8,074 nucleotides of DNA from an uncultured Sphingomonadales bacterium (GTDB lineage Bacteria > Pseudomonadota > Alphaproteobacteria > Sphingomonadales > Sphingomonadaceae), in NCBI GenBank assembly GCA_903893935.1, contig CAITOD010000196.1:1-8074 (forward strand). Reading direction: 5' to 3'. How positions within the stretch are numbered: position 1 is the stretch's first letter; the number at the start of each line of letters is the position of its first letter. A model generated the notes under the pieces. It ran no database searches. It saw only the letters and a list, made by a program, of their open reading frames with translations, and was not told where the DNA came from. Position numbers and translations under genes: made by a program. Positions 1 to 5,825 of this stretch are shown piece after piece.

Positions 1-1017
1 CCAGCGCTCTATGCTCTCCAGGATGAGGAAGTTGGGCGAGCACGCCGATATCTGAATGTTGGCGGCGCCGACCACCGGCCCGCAATAGAGATGCGGCGCG
101 ATCTGGACATGGCGCACTTCGGCCATGCCGGCGATTTTCTTGGCTTCGAGCAGCCCGCCGACGCGCCCGAGATTGAGCTGGAAAATCGCCGCCGCGCCGC
201 AATCGAGCAGGCGGGCAAAATCGTATTTGGTGGCCAGCCGCTCGCCGGTGGCAATCGGGATCGATGTCGCGCGCGCCACGCGTGCGGTTTCCTCGGGCGC
301 ATCGGGGGGCAGCGGTTCTTCAAGCCACAAGGGATCGTAGGGCTCGAGCCGCCGCGCCAGCCGGATCGCGCCCGCCGCGGTCATCTGCCCGTGCGTGCCG
401 AACAACAGATCGGCGCGGCTGCCCACCGCGTCGCGCAAAGTCCGGGCAAAACGTTCGCACAAATCGAGCGCTTCGAGCGAGAGCTGCCGGCCGTCGAATG
501 CCGAATAGGGCCCCGCCGGATCGAACTTGAGCGCGGTAAAGCCCATATCGAGGTAGAGCATGGCGCGTTCGGCGGCGAGATCGGGGTCGTGGTAGACATC
601 GGTCGCATCGCCGGGGCGCGGGTAGATATAGGTATAAGCGCGAAGCCGCTCGTGGACTTGCCCGCCGAGCAATTTGTAGACCGGCTGCCCGGCGGATTTG
701 CCGATAATGTCCCAGCAGGCCATTTCGAGCGCCGACAGCACGCCCATCACGGTGAGATCGGGATGCTGGGTAAAGCCCGCCGAATAGACCCGCCGCCACA
801 GCGCCTCGATATCGTGCGGATCGGTGCCTTGCGCATACCGGGCAAACACATCTTCGCACATTTTCGCGACCAGATGCGGCGAAAACGGCACGCAATAGGC
901 CTCGCCGATCCCGCTGATCCCGCACGCGGTGGTCAGCCGCACGAACACGAAATAGCGCCCGCCGAAATGCGGCGGCGGATTGCCGACGACAAAGGTCTCG
1001 ATATCGGTCAACCGCAT
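1..1017 (-). CDS. Enolase-superfamily sugar-acid dehydratase (mandelate racemase/muconate lactonizing family, galactonate dehydratase-like), C-terminus cut by window
   Basis: The frame reads 339 residues from ATG at 1017 and runs off the window with no stop; family members are usually about 350-400 aa, so only the end is missing. It starts MRLTDIETFVVGN, a normal N-terminus for the family, and a TGA stop lies in frame upstream with no other ATG between. The capping domain is about residues 1-125 and the barrel follows. Seen in the barrel: TALKFDPAG (161-169), LFGTHGQ (205-211), WLEEP (231-235), TGERL (257-261) and IAPHLYCGP (306-314). E233 and E259 are 26 residues apart, as the second and third metal ligands should be. 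H209 and H309 match the spacing of the two catalytic histidines I recall for E. coli DgoD. The first ligand position, 26 residues before E233, is Gly207 instead of Asp. Such enzymes dehydrate aldonic acids to 2-keto-3-deoxy acids in the cytoplasm; the exact substrate cannot be read from sequence. It is divergent from the flavoprotein gene, and the sugar hydrolases nearby fit sugar catabolism. Confidence 0.9.
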   Translation of the reverse strand, partial: MRLTDIETFVVGNPPPHFGGRYFVFVRLTTACGISGIGEAYCVPFSPHLVAKMCEDVFARYAQGTDPHDIEALWRRVYSAGFTQHPDLTVMGVLSALEMACWDIIGKSAGQPVYKLLGGQVHERLRAYTYIYPRPGDATDVYHDPDLAAERAMLYLDMGFTALKFDPAGPYSAFDGRQLSLEALDLCERFARTLRDAVGSRADLLFGTHGQMTAAGAIRLARRLEPYDPLWLEEPLPPDAPEETARVARATSIPIATGERLATKYDFARLLDCGAAAIFQLNLGRVGGLLEAKKIAGMAEVRHVQIAPHLYCGPVVGAANIQISACSPNFLILESIERW

Positions 1018-1037
1018 CGCGCGCAGCCCCTGGCCAT
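1008..1037 (-). promoter_or_regulatory. Possible 9-codon leader ORF overlapping the dehydratase start
   Basis: On the minus strand a strong Shine-Dalgarno-like GGAGGGG (1050-1044) sits about 8 nt before an ATG at 1037. That ATG opens MARGCARCG and stops at TGA 1010-1008, ten bases past the first base of the dehydratase ATG at 1017. The frames differ, so this is not an N-terminal extension. The dehydratase ATG has only a weaker AGGGG about 9 nt upstream. The arrangement would allow translational coupling of the enzyme to a tiny upstream ORF, but chance is a fair alternative in GC-rich DNA. Confidence 0.25.
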
Positions 1038-1084
1038 TGGTTTCCCCTCCATCGCGCGCCTTAGACGCTGACCCCCGCCTCCAT

Positions 1085-1191
1085 CGTCACCCCGGACGAG
1101 ATCCGGGGTCCATCTCCGTCCCGGGCAAGGCGCAAGCCTCGATCCGCCGGCGCCAGAAGAAAGCGGGACCCCGGATCAAGTCGGGGTGACG
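1085..1191. repeat. REP-like intergenic palindromic element, two inverted arms
   Basis: The left arm at 1085-1110 (CGTCACCCCGGA...TCCGGGGTC) and the right arm at 1166-1191 (GACCCCGGAT...GGGGTGACG) are imperfect reverse complements. Reverse-complemented, the right arm matches the left except for a one-base gap and a few substitutions. Each arm also folds on itself: CCCCGGA and TCCGGGG form a 7-bp stem with a 5-nt loop in the left arm, and the right arm has a similar stem with a bulge. About 55 bases lie between the arms. Elements with this CACCCCGGA/TCCGGGGTG core are common between genes in sphingomonads and related alphaproteobacteria. Its function here is unknown; transcript folding or protein binding are possible. 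Confidence 0.75.
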
Positions 1192-1213
1192 AACAGGAAG
1201 GCGCATCAAACTG

Positions 1214-1313
1214 TCGGCGCGGCCACGGTGCGGCAAGTGAAGCTTTTTGCCCGACCCGACAATTTCCTTATTGCGATAGCCCGATGCCGCGCGCGCGGCT
1301 ATGGCCGCGCCGA
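1214..1313. repeat. Pair of 12-bp perfect inverted repeats
   Basis: TCGGCGCGGCCA at 1214-1225 and TGGCCGCGCCGA at 1302-1313 are exact reverse complements separated by 76 bases. They bracket the AT-richer stretch upstream of the flavoprotein start. They could form a long-looped stem in the 5' leader or a spaced operator. The high GC content raises the odds of chance. Confidence 0.35.
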
Positions 1314-1347
1314 TGCGCTGGCCCCACCCCGTCCCGACTGCCGAGGC

Positions 1348-2517
1348 ATGACGCACGATGCGATCGTGCTGGGCGGCGGCGCTGCAGGCCTGTTCTGCGC
1401 GGCCATGGCCGGGCAGCGCGGGCGGCGTGTCCTGGTGCTCGACCATGCACCCGAACCGGGGCGCAAGATTCTGATTTCGGGCGGCGGGCGCTGCAATTTC
1501 ACCAATCTGGGCACAGCGCCCGACCGGTTCCTGTCGCAAAACCCGCATTTCGCCAAATCGGCGCTCAGCCGTTTTGCCCCAGCCGATTTTCTGGCGCTGG
1601 TCGAACGCCATGGCATCGCCTGGCACGAAAAGACGCTCGGGCAATTGTTCTGCGACGGTTCGGCGCGGCAGATCGTGGCGATGCTGCTCGATGAATGCGC
1701 GCGCGGCGGTGTCGAAGTGACGTGCCACGCCACTATTGCCGGGGTGGATCACGCCGACGGGCTGTTTCGCGTTGTCAGCGACGCGCGCACTTATGCCGCA
1801 CCCGCGCTGGTAATCGCCACCGGCGGGCCGTCGATCCCCAAAATGGGCGCGAGCGGGTTTGCCTATGATCTCGCGCGCCGGTTCGGCCTCAAAGTGGTGC
1901 AGCCGCGCCCGGCGCTGGTACCGCTGACACTGGCGGGCGAAGACCTGCTGTTTCGCGAACTGTCGGGCGTATCGGCCGAAGTCGTCGCGCGGTGCGGCAA
2001 GGCGGCGTTCCGCGAGGCGGCGCTGTTCACGCATCGCGGGCTGTCGGGTCCGGCGATCCTGCAAGTTTCGAGCTATTGGCAGCATGGCCAGCCGATCGAT
2101 GTGGCCTTTCTGCCCGATCGCGCCGCCGGCTGGCTGCTTGCCGCCAAAGCCGCGCAGCCGCGCGCATCGGTACGCCGGCTGTTGCGCGAGGCGCTGCCCG
2201 AACGGCTGGCCGATGTGTTGTGCGACCGGCTGGGCGTCGATGGCGAACTCGGGGCTGCAACCGATCGTGCGCTTGCGGCGGCCGAAGCGCGGCTCGCGTG
2301 CTGGCGGTTCACGCCCAATGGCAGCGAAGGCTATGCCAAAGCCGAAGTGACCGCCGGCGGCATTGCGACCCAGGACTTGTCGTCGAAGACAATGGCCGCG
2401 CGCAAAATGCCGGGCCTTTATGCGATTGGCGAAGCGGTCGATGTGACCGGCTGGCTCGGCGGGTACAATTTTCAATGGGCATGGGCGAGCGGCTGGGCTG
2501 CCGCGCAGGAGATTTGA
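1348..2517 (+). CDS. yhiN: YhiN/BaiN (HI0933) family NAD(P)/FAD-dependent oxidoreductase
   Basis: The protein is 389 aa from ATG 1348, a normal length for the HI0933-like flavoprotein family. The N-terminal Rossmann fold has VLGGGAAGLFCAA (residues 7-19; dinucleotide-binding GxGxxG) followed by an acidic D32 for the ribose. The family signatures follow: GRKILISGGGRCNFTN (38-53), FTHRGLSGPAIL (227-238), AEVTAGGI (332-339), and near the C-terminus GLYAIGEAVDVTGWLGGYNF (356-375), which closes the FAD site. It is a cytoplasmic flavoprotein. The physiological substrate of most members is not known; a few relatives act in bile-acid metabolism, which is unlikely to apply here. ATG 1348 is chosen because the homology starts there; a GAGG lies just upstream but very close. 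Upstream in-frame codons reach back to a GTG inside the REP element and are unlikely to be coding. Its stop is one base from the next ATG, so the two genes form an operon. Confidence 0.93.
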   Translation: MTHDAIVLGGGAAGLFCAAMAGQRGRRVLVLDHAPEPGRKILISGGGRCNFTNLGTAPDRFLSQNPHFAKSALSRFAPADFLALVERHGIAWHEKTLGQLFCDGSARQIVAMLLDECARGGVEVTCHATIAGVDHADGLFRVVSDARTYAAPALVIATGGPSIPKMGASGFAYDLARRFGLKVVQPRPALVPLTLAGEDLLFRELSGVSAEVVARCGKAAFREAALFTHRGLSGPAILQVSSYWQHGQPIDVAFLPDRAAGWLLAAKAAQPRASVRRLLREALPERLADVLCDRLGVDGELGAATDRALAAAEARLACWRFTPNGSEGYAKAEVTAGGIATQDLSSKTMAARKMPGLYAIGEAVDVTGWLGGYNFQWAWASGWAAAQEI

Positions 2518-2518
2518 C

Positions 2519-3193
2519 ATGATACCCCGCGAACTGATCGCCACCGCGCGTGTGCCCGAAGGCGAGGAACTGCGGCTCTATCGCCACGGCACGGATTTCA
2601 TGATCGTGCTCGATCGCAACGAGCTGATGAGCACGCGCATGCGCGGGTCAGAAGAGGCGCTCGCGACAATGGCCTGCGCGCGCATCGCGGCAACCCCGCG
2701 TCCGCACGTGCTGGTCGGCGGCTATGGCATGGGCTTTACTTTGCGCGCCGCGCTCGCAGCCCTTCCGGCCGAGGCCACGGTCACCGTCGCCGAAGTGCTG
2801 CCCGATATCATCGAATGGGCGCGCGGGCCGATGGCGGCGGTCGCCGCCGGGTGCCTCGACGATCCGCGCGTGCGGCTGATCGTGGGCGATGTGGTCAAAG
2901 TGATCGACACCTCGCCAGGCACGTTCGACGCGATCCTGCTCGATGTCGACAACGGCCCCGACGGCCTGGTGCGCCCCGACAACAACCGGCTCTATTCCAG
3001 GCGCGGACTGTCGGTCGCCGGCGAAGCGCTGCGCCCGGGCGGCGTGCTGGCGATCTGGTCGGCCGCCAAAGACGAACGCTTTGTCCGCCGGCTGGGCGAA
3101 GCCGGGTTCAACGTCGACGAAGTCTTCGTTCGCGCCCGCGCCAATGGCAAAGGCGCCAAACACGTGATCTGGTTTGCGACCCATCGGGCCTGA
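2519..3193 (+). CDS. Spermidine synthase-like class I SAM-fold protein
   Basis: This protein is 224 aa. It starts at ATG 2519 one base after the flavoprotein stop, with AGGAGA (2507-2512) 6 nt upstream, so translation is probably coupled. It has a Rossmann-like SAM/dcSAM fold: [17 protein letters not shown] (63-79) is the nucleotide-binding loop, [13 protein letters not shown] (90-102) follows strand 2, and VGDV (122-125) and [16 protein letters not shown] (136-151) line the active site. [11 protein letters not shown] (171-181) is a typical methyltransferase strand. The overall pattern is that of the spermine/spermidine synthase family. It is shorter than true aminopropyltransferases (about 280 aa), and the glycine loop and the DSxDP-type motif are altered (DVDNGP). 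It may therefore be a methyltransferase-like or non-canonical member rather than a spermidine synthase. The substrate is unknown. It is cytoplasmic, with no signal peptide or membrane segment. Confidence 0.85.
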   Translation: MIPRELIATARVPEGEELRLYRHGTDFMIVLDRNELMSTRMRGSEEALATMACARIAATPRPHVLVGGYGMGFTLRAALAALPAEATVTVAEVLPDIIEWARGPMAAVAAGCLDDPRVRLIVGDVVKVIDTSPGTFDAILLDVDNGPDGLVRPDNNRLYSRRGLSVAGEALRPGGVLAIWSAAKDERFVRRLGEAGFNVDEVFVRARANGKGAKHVIWFATHRA

Positions 3194-3230
3194 TCGGGAC
3201 CAGGCCTTCACCAATCGCGTCAGCCGGTTT

Positions 3231-4193
3231 ATGGCGCCCGCGATGCAATCGTCCGCCCCCTTATCGACCAGCCCGCCGCTGTGCGTGGCGGCGCTTTATC
3301 ATTTTACCCGGTTTGCGGATTGCGAAGCCTTGCGCGCGCCGCTCGAGCGCGTGTGCCGCCAGCAACGCGTGCGCGGCACTCTGCTGCTTGCGCGCGAGGG
3401 GATTAACGGCACGATTGCCGGGAGCGATGCGGGCATTGCCGCCGTGCTGGCGCATATTCGCGCACTGCCGGGGTGTGCGGCGCTCGATGTGAAATTTTCG
3501 GCCGCCGCGAGCATGCCGTTCCACCGCCTGAAAGTGCGCATCAAGCGCGAAATCGTCACGATGGGCGAGCCCGATATCGATCCGACCGCGATTGTCGGGA
3601 CGTATGTCGATCCGCACGACTGGAACGCGCTGATCGCCGACCCCGCGACTCTGGTGATCGACACGCGCAACGATTATGAAGTCGCGGTCGGCACCTTTGC
3701 CGGCGCGGTCGATCCGCAAACCCGGTCGTTCAGCCAGTTTCCCGAATGGTTCCGCACGCACCGCGCCCAATTGCTGGCGGGCAAAGCCAAAGTGGCGATG
3801 TTCTGCACCGGCGGCATCCGTTGCGAAAAATCGACCGCGTTCCTCAAGGCCGAAGGGGTGGACGAAGTCTACCACCTCAAAGGCGGCATTCTCAAATACC
3901 TCGAACACGTGCCGCCCGAAGCGAGCCTGTGGCAGGGCGAATGCTTCGTGTTCGACCAGCGCGTCAGCGTCGGGCATGGTCTCGTGCAAGGCACGCATCT
4001 GCTGTGCCACGCCTGCCGCCGCCCGGTCAGCCCGGCCGACAGCGGCTCCCCGCTTTACGAGCCCGGGGTCAGCTGCCCCGCCTGCCACGGCGAACGCACC
4101 GAAGCGCAGCGCGCCGCCTATCGCGAACGCCACCGGCAGGAAGCGCTCGCCGCCGCGCAAGGCCGCGCGCATGTCGGCGCGGTGCGGGCCTGA
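3231..4193 (+). CDS. trhO: tRNA uridine-34 hydroxylase TrhO (YceA-type rhodanese protein)
   Basis: TrhO hydroxylates uridine 34 in the anticodon of certain tRNAs to 5-hydroxyuridine in an oxygen-dependent reaction, the first step toward (methoxy)carbonyl-methoxyuridine. From ATG 3231 the protein is 320 aa, in the usual range. Seen in order: an acylphosphatase-like N-terminal domain beginning at ALYHFTRF and including [16 protein letters not shown] (about 49-64); a rhodanese domain (about 120-225) with [10 protein letters not shown] and the active-site loop [11 protein letters not shown] (191-201), whose Cys192 and Cys198 are present; and a C-terminal region with two Cys pairs (CHAC 259-262, CPAC 282-285) that may bind metal. 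The start is uncertain: ATG 3231 and ATG 3243 both precede the conserved region and neither has a strong ribosome binding site. It lies 37 bp after the SAM-fold gene on the same strand and is probably co-transcribed with it. Confidence 0.95.
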   Translation: MAPAMQSSAPLSTSPPLCVAALYHFTRFADCEALRAPLERVCRQQRVRGTLLLAREGINGTIAGSDAGIAAVLAHIRALPGCAALDVKFSAAASMPFHRLKVRIKREIVTMGEPDIDPTAIVGTYVDPHDWNALIADPATLVIDTRNDYEVAVGTFAGAVDPQTRSFSQFPEWFRTHRAQLLAGKAKVAMFCTGGIRCEKSTAFLKAEGVDEVYHLKGGILKYLEHVPPEASLWQGECFVFDQRVSVGHGLVQGTHLLCHACRRPVSPADSGSPLYEPGVSCPACHGERTEAQRAAYRERHRQEALAAAQGRAHVGAVRA

Positions 4194-4213
4194 CGCGGTA
4201 TACGTATACTGCG
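4194..4213. promoter_or_regulatory. Palindromic operator candidate upstream of the GH13 gene, overlapping a -10-like hexamer
   Basis: GTATACGTATAC (4198-4209) is a perfect 12-bp palindrome. With one mismatched pair it extends to 20 bp as CGCGGTATACGTATACTGCG (4194-4213). It is a strikingly AT-rich island in very GC-rich DNA, one base after the trhO stop and 68-87 bp before the GH13 start. TATACT (4205-4210) inside it resembles a sigma-70 -10 box, though no good -35 stands 17 bp upstream. GTATAC-centred palindromes are typical of operators bound by FCD-type GntR regulators of sugar-acid catabolism such as UxuR/ExuR. A repressor site over a promoter for the GH13-amidohydrolase pair is the inference. 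Only one copy was noticed in the window. Confidence 0.5.
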
Positions 4214-4267
4214 GCAGGGCTGCTGGACGCGCACCGCATGCACGCGCAAACTGGTGCGCGGCAAGGC

Positions 4268-4272
4268 GGGAG
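4268..4272 (+). promoter_or_regulatory. Ribosome binding site for the GH13 gene
   Basis: GGGAG lies 8 nt before ATG 4281. It supports that ATG over an in-frame GTG at 4254, and it fits the signal peptide, which begins cleanly at MASFGRH. Confidence 0.6.
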
Positions 4273-4280
4273 CAGGCGCG

Positions 4281-5825
4281 ATGGCATCATTTGGCAGGCA
4301 TTGTGCGCGGATTCTGGCGGCGCTCGCGCTGATCGGCGCGGGCTGGGGTGAAACCGCGGCCGCCGCACCCGCGCAGCACAGCGAAATCTTCTATCACGTG
4401 TTCGTGCGCAGCTTTCGCGATGCCAATGGCGACCGGATCGGCGATCTCGACGGGCTGACGCGCGGGTTGGACTATATCAGGCGGCTGGGGGTGACCACCG
4501 TGCTGCTGACCCCGGTGCAGCCTTCGCCGTTCTATCACAACTATTTCGCGACCAGCTTCACCGGCGTCGACTGCGCCTATGGCGGCGAAGCGGCGTGGCG
4601 GCGCTTTGTGCGCGCGGCGCATGCGCATGGCTTGCGCGTCTATATGGATCTGGAATTCCAGTATGTGGCAGGCGGCCACCCATGGCTCACGCGCACCTGG
4701 CATCATCCGGCGGCGGCGCGGCGCGACTGGCTGGTGTGGGACAACGCCGAGCCGCGCGCGACGCCGTTCGGGCTGTATGCCGGGGCGGCCGACGGCAGCC
4801 GCCATGCGATCGCTTTCGTCAATCTGGATAACCCGGCGGTGCGCCGGTATTTCCGCGCCTATCTGCTGCACTGGGCCGATCCGCATGCCGATGGCAGCGG
4901 GCGCGACGGGGTCGATGGCTTTCGCATCGATCACATGATGGACGACCTCGACAACCAGCATGTCGTCACCAATCTGTTCGACGGGTTCTGGCGCCCGCTG
5001 ATCGCGGCGGTCAAGGCGCGCCGGCCCGAAGTGCGCTTTGTCGGCGAACAGTGGGACTGGGGTCACGGCAGCGAATTTCTTGCGCGCGGCCAGGCCGACA
5101 TGGTGTTTGCCTTTCCGCTCCACGACGCGCTCGATGCGCTCGACAAGGCCGCGATCCTCAGGGAAGCTGCCGCGACTGCGGCCGCGACGCCGGCGGGCAA
5201 AGACCAGGTCGTGTTCCTCGAAAACCACGACACCGACCGCTTCATGTCGATCGTCGGTGGCGACCCGCAAAAGGCGCGCGCGGGTGCGGCGATCCTGTTT
5301 GCGCTGCGCGGCGAACCCTCGGTCTATTACGGGCAGGAACTGGGAATGCTGGGTCGCAAGGGACCGGCCGAAAAATCCGACGCGCCCGATATTCCCAGGC
5401 GGGAGGCGTTTCGGTGGCGCGCCGATCTTGCAGCACCCGGATCGGCGATCTGGTACCGCGCGCTCGACCGGGTGTGGAGCGCGCGGGTCAACCGCTCGAA
5501 CGACGGTGTTTCAGTCGAGGAACAGGACCATGCGCCGGGTTCGCTGCTCAACTGGTATCGCCGCCTGATTGCGCTGCGCCGCACCCGGCCCGAACTCGCC
5601 ATGGGCGACCAGTCGTTCCCGTGCGCCACCGCCTCGCCGGTGCTGTGCGTGCTGCGCAGCGCGGGCGCGCGGCGCAGCCTGTTGCTGGTCAACTTGTCCG
5701 ACAAACCGGCCACGCCCGCGCTCGATCCCGAAGCCGGAAACGCCGGCTTGCGCGTGCTGCTGGGCGAAGGCGCGCTCGATGCCGTGCTTGCGCCTTATGC
5801 GGTGCGGCTGGCGGGCACGCCGTGA
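4281..5825 (+). CDS. Secreted GH13 (alpha-amylase family) glycoside hydrolase
   Basis: The protein is 514 aa from ATG 4281. Residues 1 to about 30 look like a Sec signal peptide: basic MASFGRHCAR, hydrophobic ILAALALIGAGW, then an Ala-rich cleavage zone TAAAAPAQ. It should act in the periplasm or outside the cell. The catalytic barrel is complete. The nucleophile is D217 in GFRIDH (213-218), the acid/base is E256 in FVGEQWDW (253-260), and the transition-state Asp is D317 in ENHDTDR (314-320). FYHVFVRSF, YYGQELGM and DIPRREAF are further family hallmarks. A short beta domain ends the protein (about 455-514). Region I is odd: MDLEFQYV (122-129) keeps D123 but has Gln-Tyr where most members have Asn-His. 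The enzyme should cleave or transfer alpha-linked glucose; amylase, alpha-glucosidase or another specificity cannot be told apart here. Its TGA overlaps the next ATG, so the two genes are coupled. Confidence 0.93.
   Translation: MASFGRHCARILAALALIGAGWGETAAAAPAQHSEIFYHVFVRSFRDANGDRIGDLDGLTRGLDYIRRLGVTTVLLTPVQPSPFYHNYFATSFTGVDCAYGGEAAWRRFVRAAHAHGLRVYMDLEFQYVAGGHPWLTRTWHHPAAARRDWLVWDNAEPRATPFGLYAGAADGSRHAIAFVNLDNPAVRRYFRAYLLHWADPHADGSGRDGVDGFRIDHMMDDLDNQHVVTNLFDGFWRPLIAAVKARRPEVRFVGEQWDWGHGSEFLARGQADMVFAFPLHDALDALDKAAILREAAATAAATPAGKDQVVFLENHDTDRFMSIVGGDPQKARAGAAILFALRGEPSVYYGQELGMLGRKGPAEKSDAPDIPRREAFRWRADLAAPGSAIWYRALDRVWSARVNRSNDGVSVEEQDHAPGSLLNWYRRLIALRRTRPELAMGDQSFPCATASPVLCVLRSAGARRSLLLVNLSDKPATPALDPEAGNAGLRVLLGEGALDAVLAPYAVRLAGTP

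Larger units (their letters stand above)
1018..1347. other. Divergent intergenic region (330 bp)
   Basis: This is the region between the 5' ends of the minus-strand dehydratase and the plus-strand flavoprotein, so it should carry both promoters. It holds a REP-like two-armed inverted repeat (1085-1191), a 12-bp inverted repeat pair (1214-1225 and 1302-1313) and a small candidate leader ORF near the dehydratase. No convincing sigma-70 promoter or terminator is visible. The only AT-richer stretch is about 1241-1280, which is the likeliest place for the flavoprotein promoter. Confidence 0.7.

Noticed and set aside
91..1071. Long plus-strand open frame of 326 codons opposite the dehydratase
   Set aside because: It is the antisense shadow of a clear enolase-superfamily frame; the product is Arg/Gly/Ala-rich with no recognisable domain.
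1247..1275. Possible sigma-70 promoter TTGCCC ... TTATTG before the flavoprotein
   Set aside because: Spacing of 15 and poor hexamers; the match is too weak to list as a promoter.
1186..1347. N-terminal extension of the flavoprotein from GTG 1186
   Set aside because: It would start inside the REP-like repeat arm, and the 54 extra residues precede the normal family N-terminus at MTHDAIVLGGG.
1087..2544. Long minus-strand open frame of 485 codons opposite the flavoprotein gene
   Set aside because: Codon-phase artefact of GC-rich DNA opposite a YhiN-family gene; it also runs through the REP element and resembles no family.
3174..3230. TTG 3174 as the trhO start
   Set aside because: It overlaps the end of the preceding gene by 20 bases and adds residues not typical of TrhO; an ATG at 3231 is available.
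4254..4280. GTG 4254 as the GH13 start
   Set aside because: ATG 4281 has a good ribosome binding site and gives a clean signal peptide; the extra nine residues do not.
4287..5270. Minus-strand open frame opposite the GH13 gene
   Set aside because: Antisense shadow; the plus strand has all the core GH13 catalytic residues.
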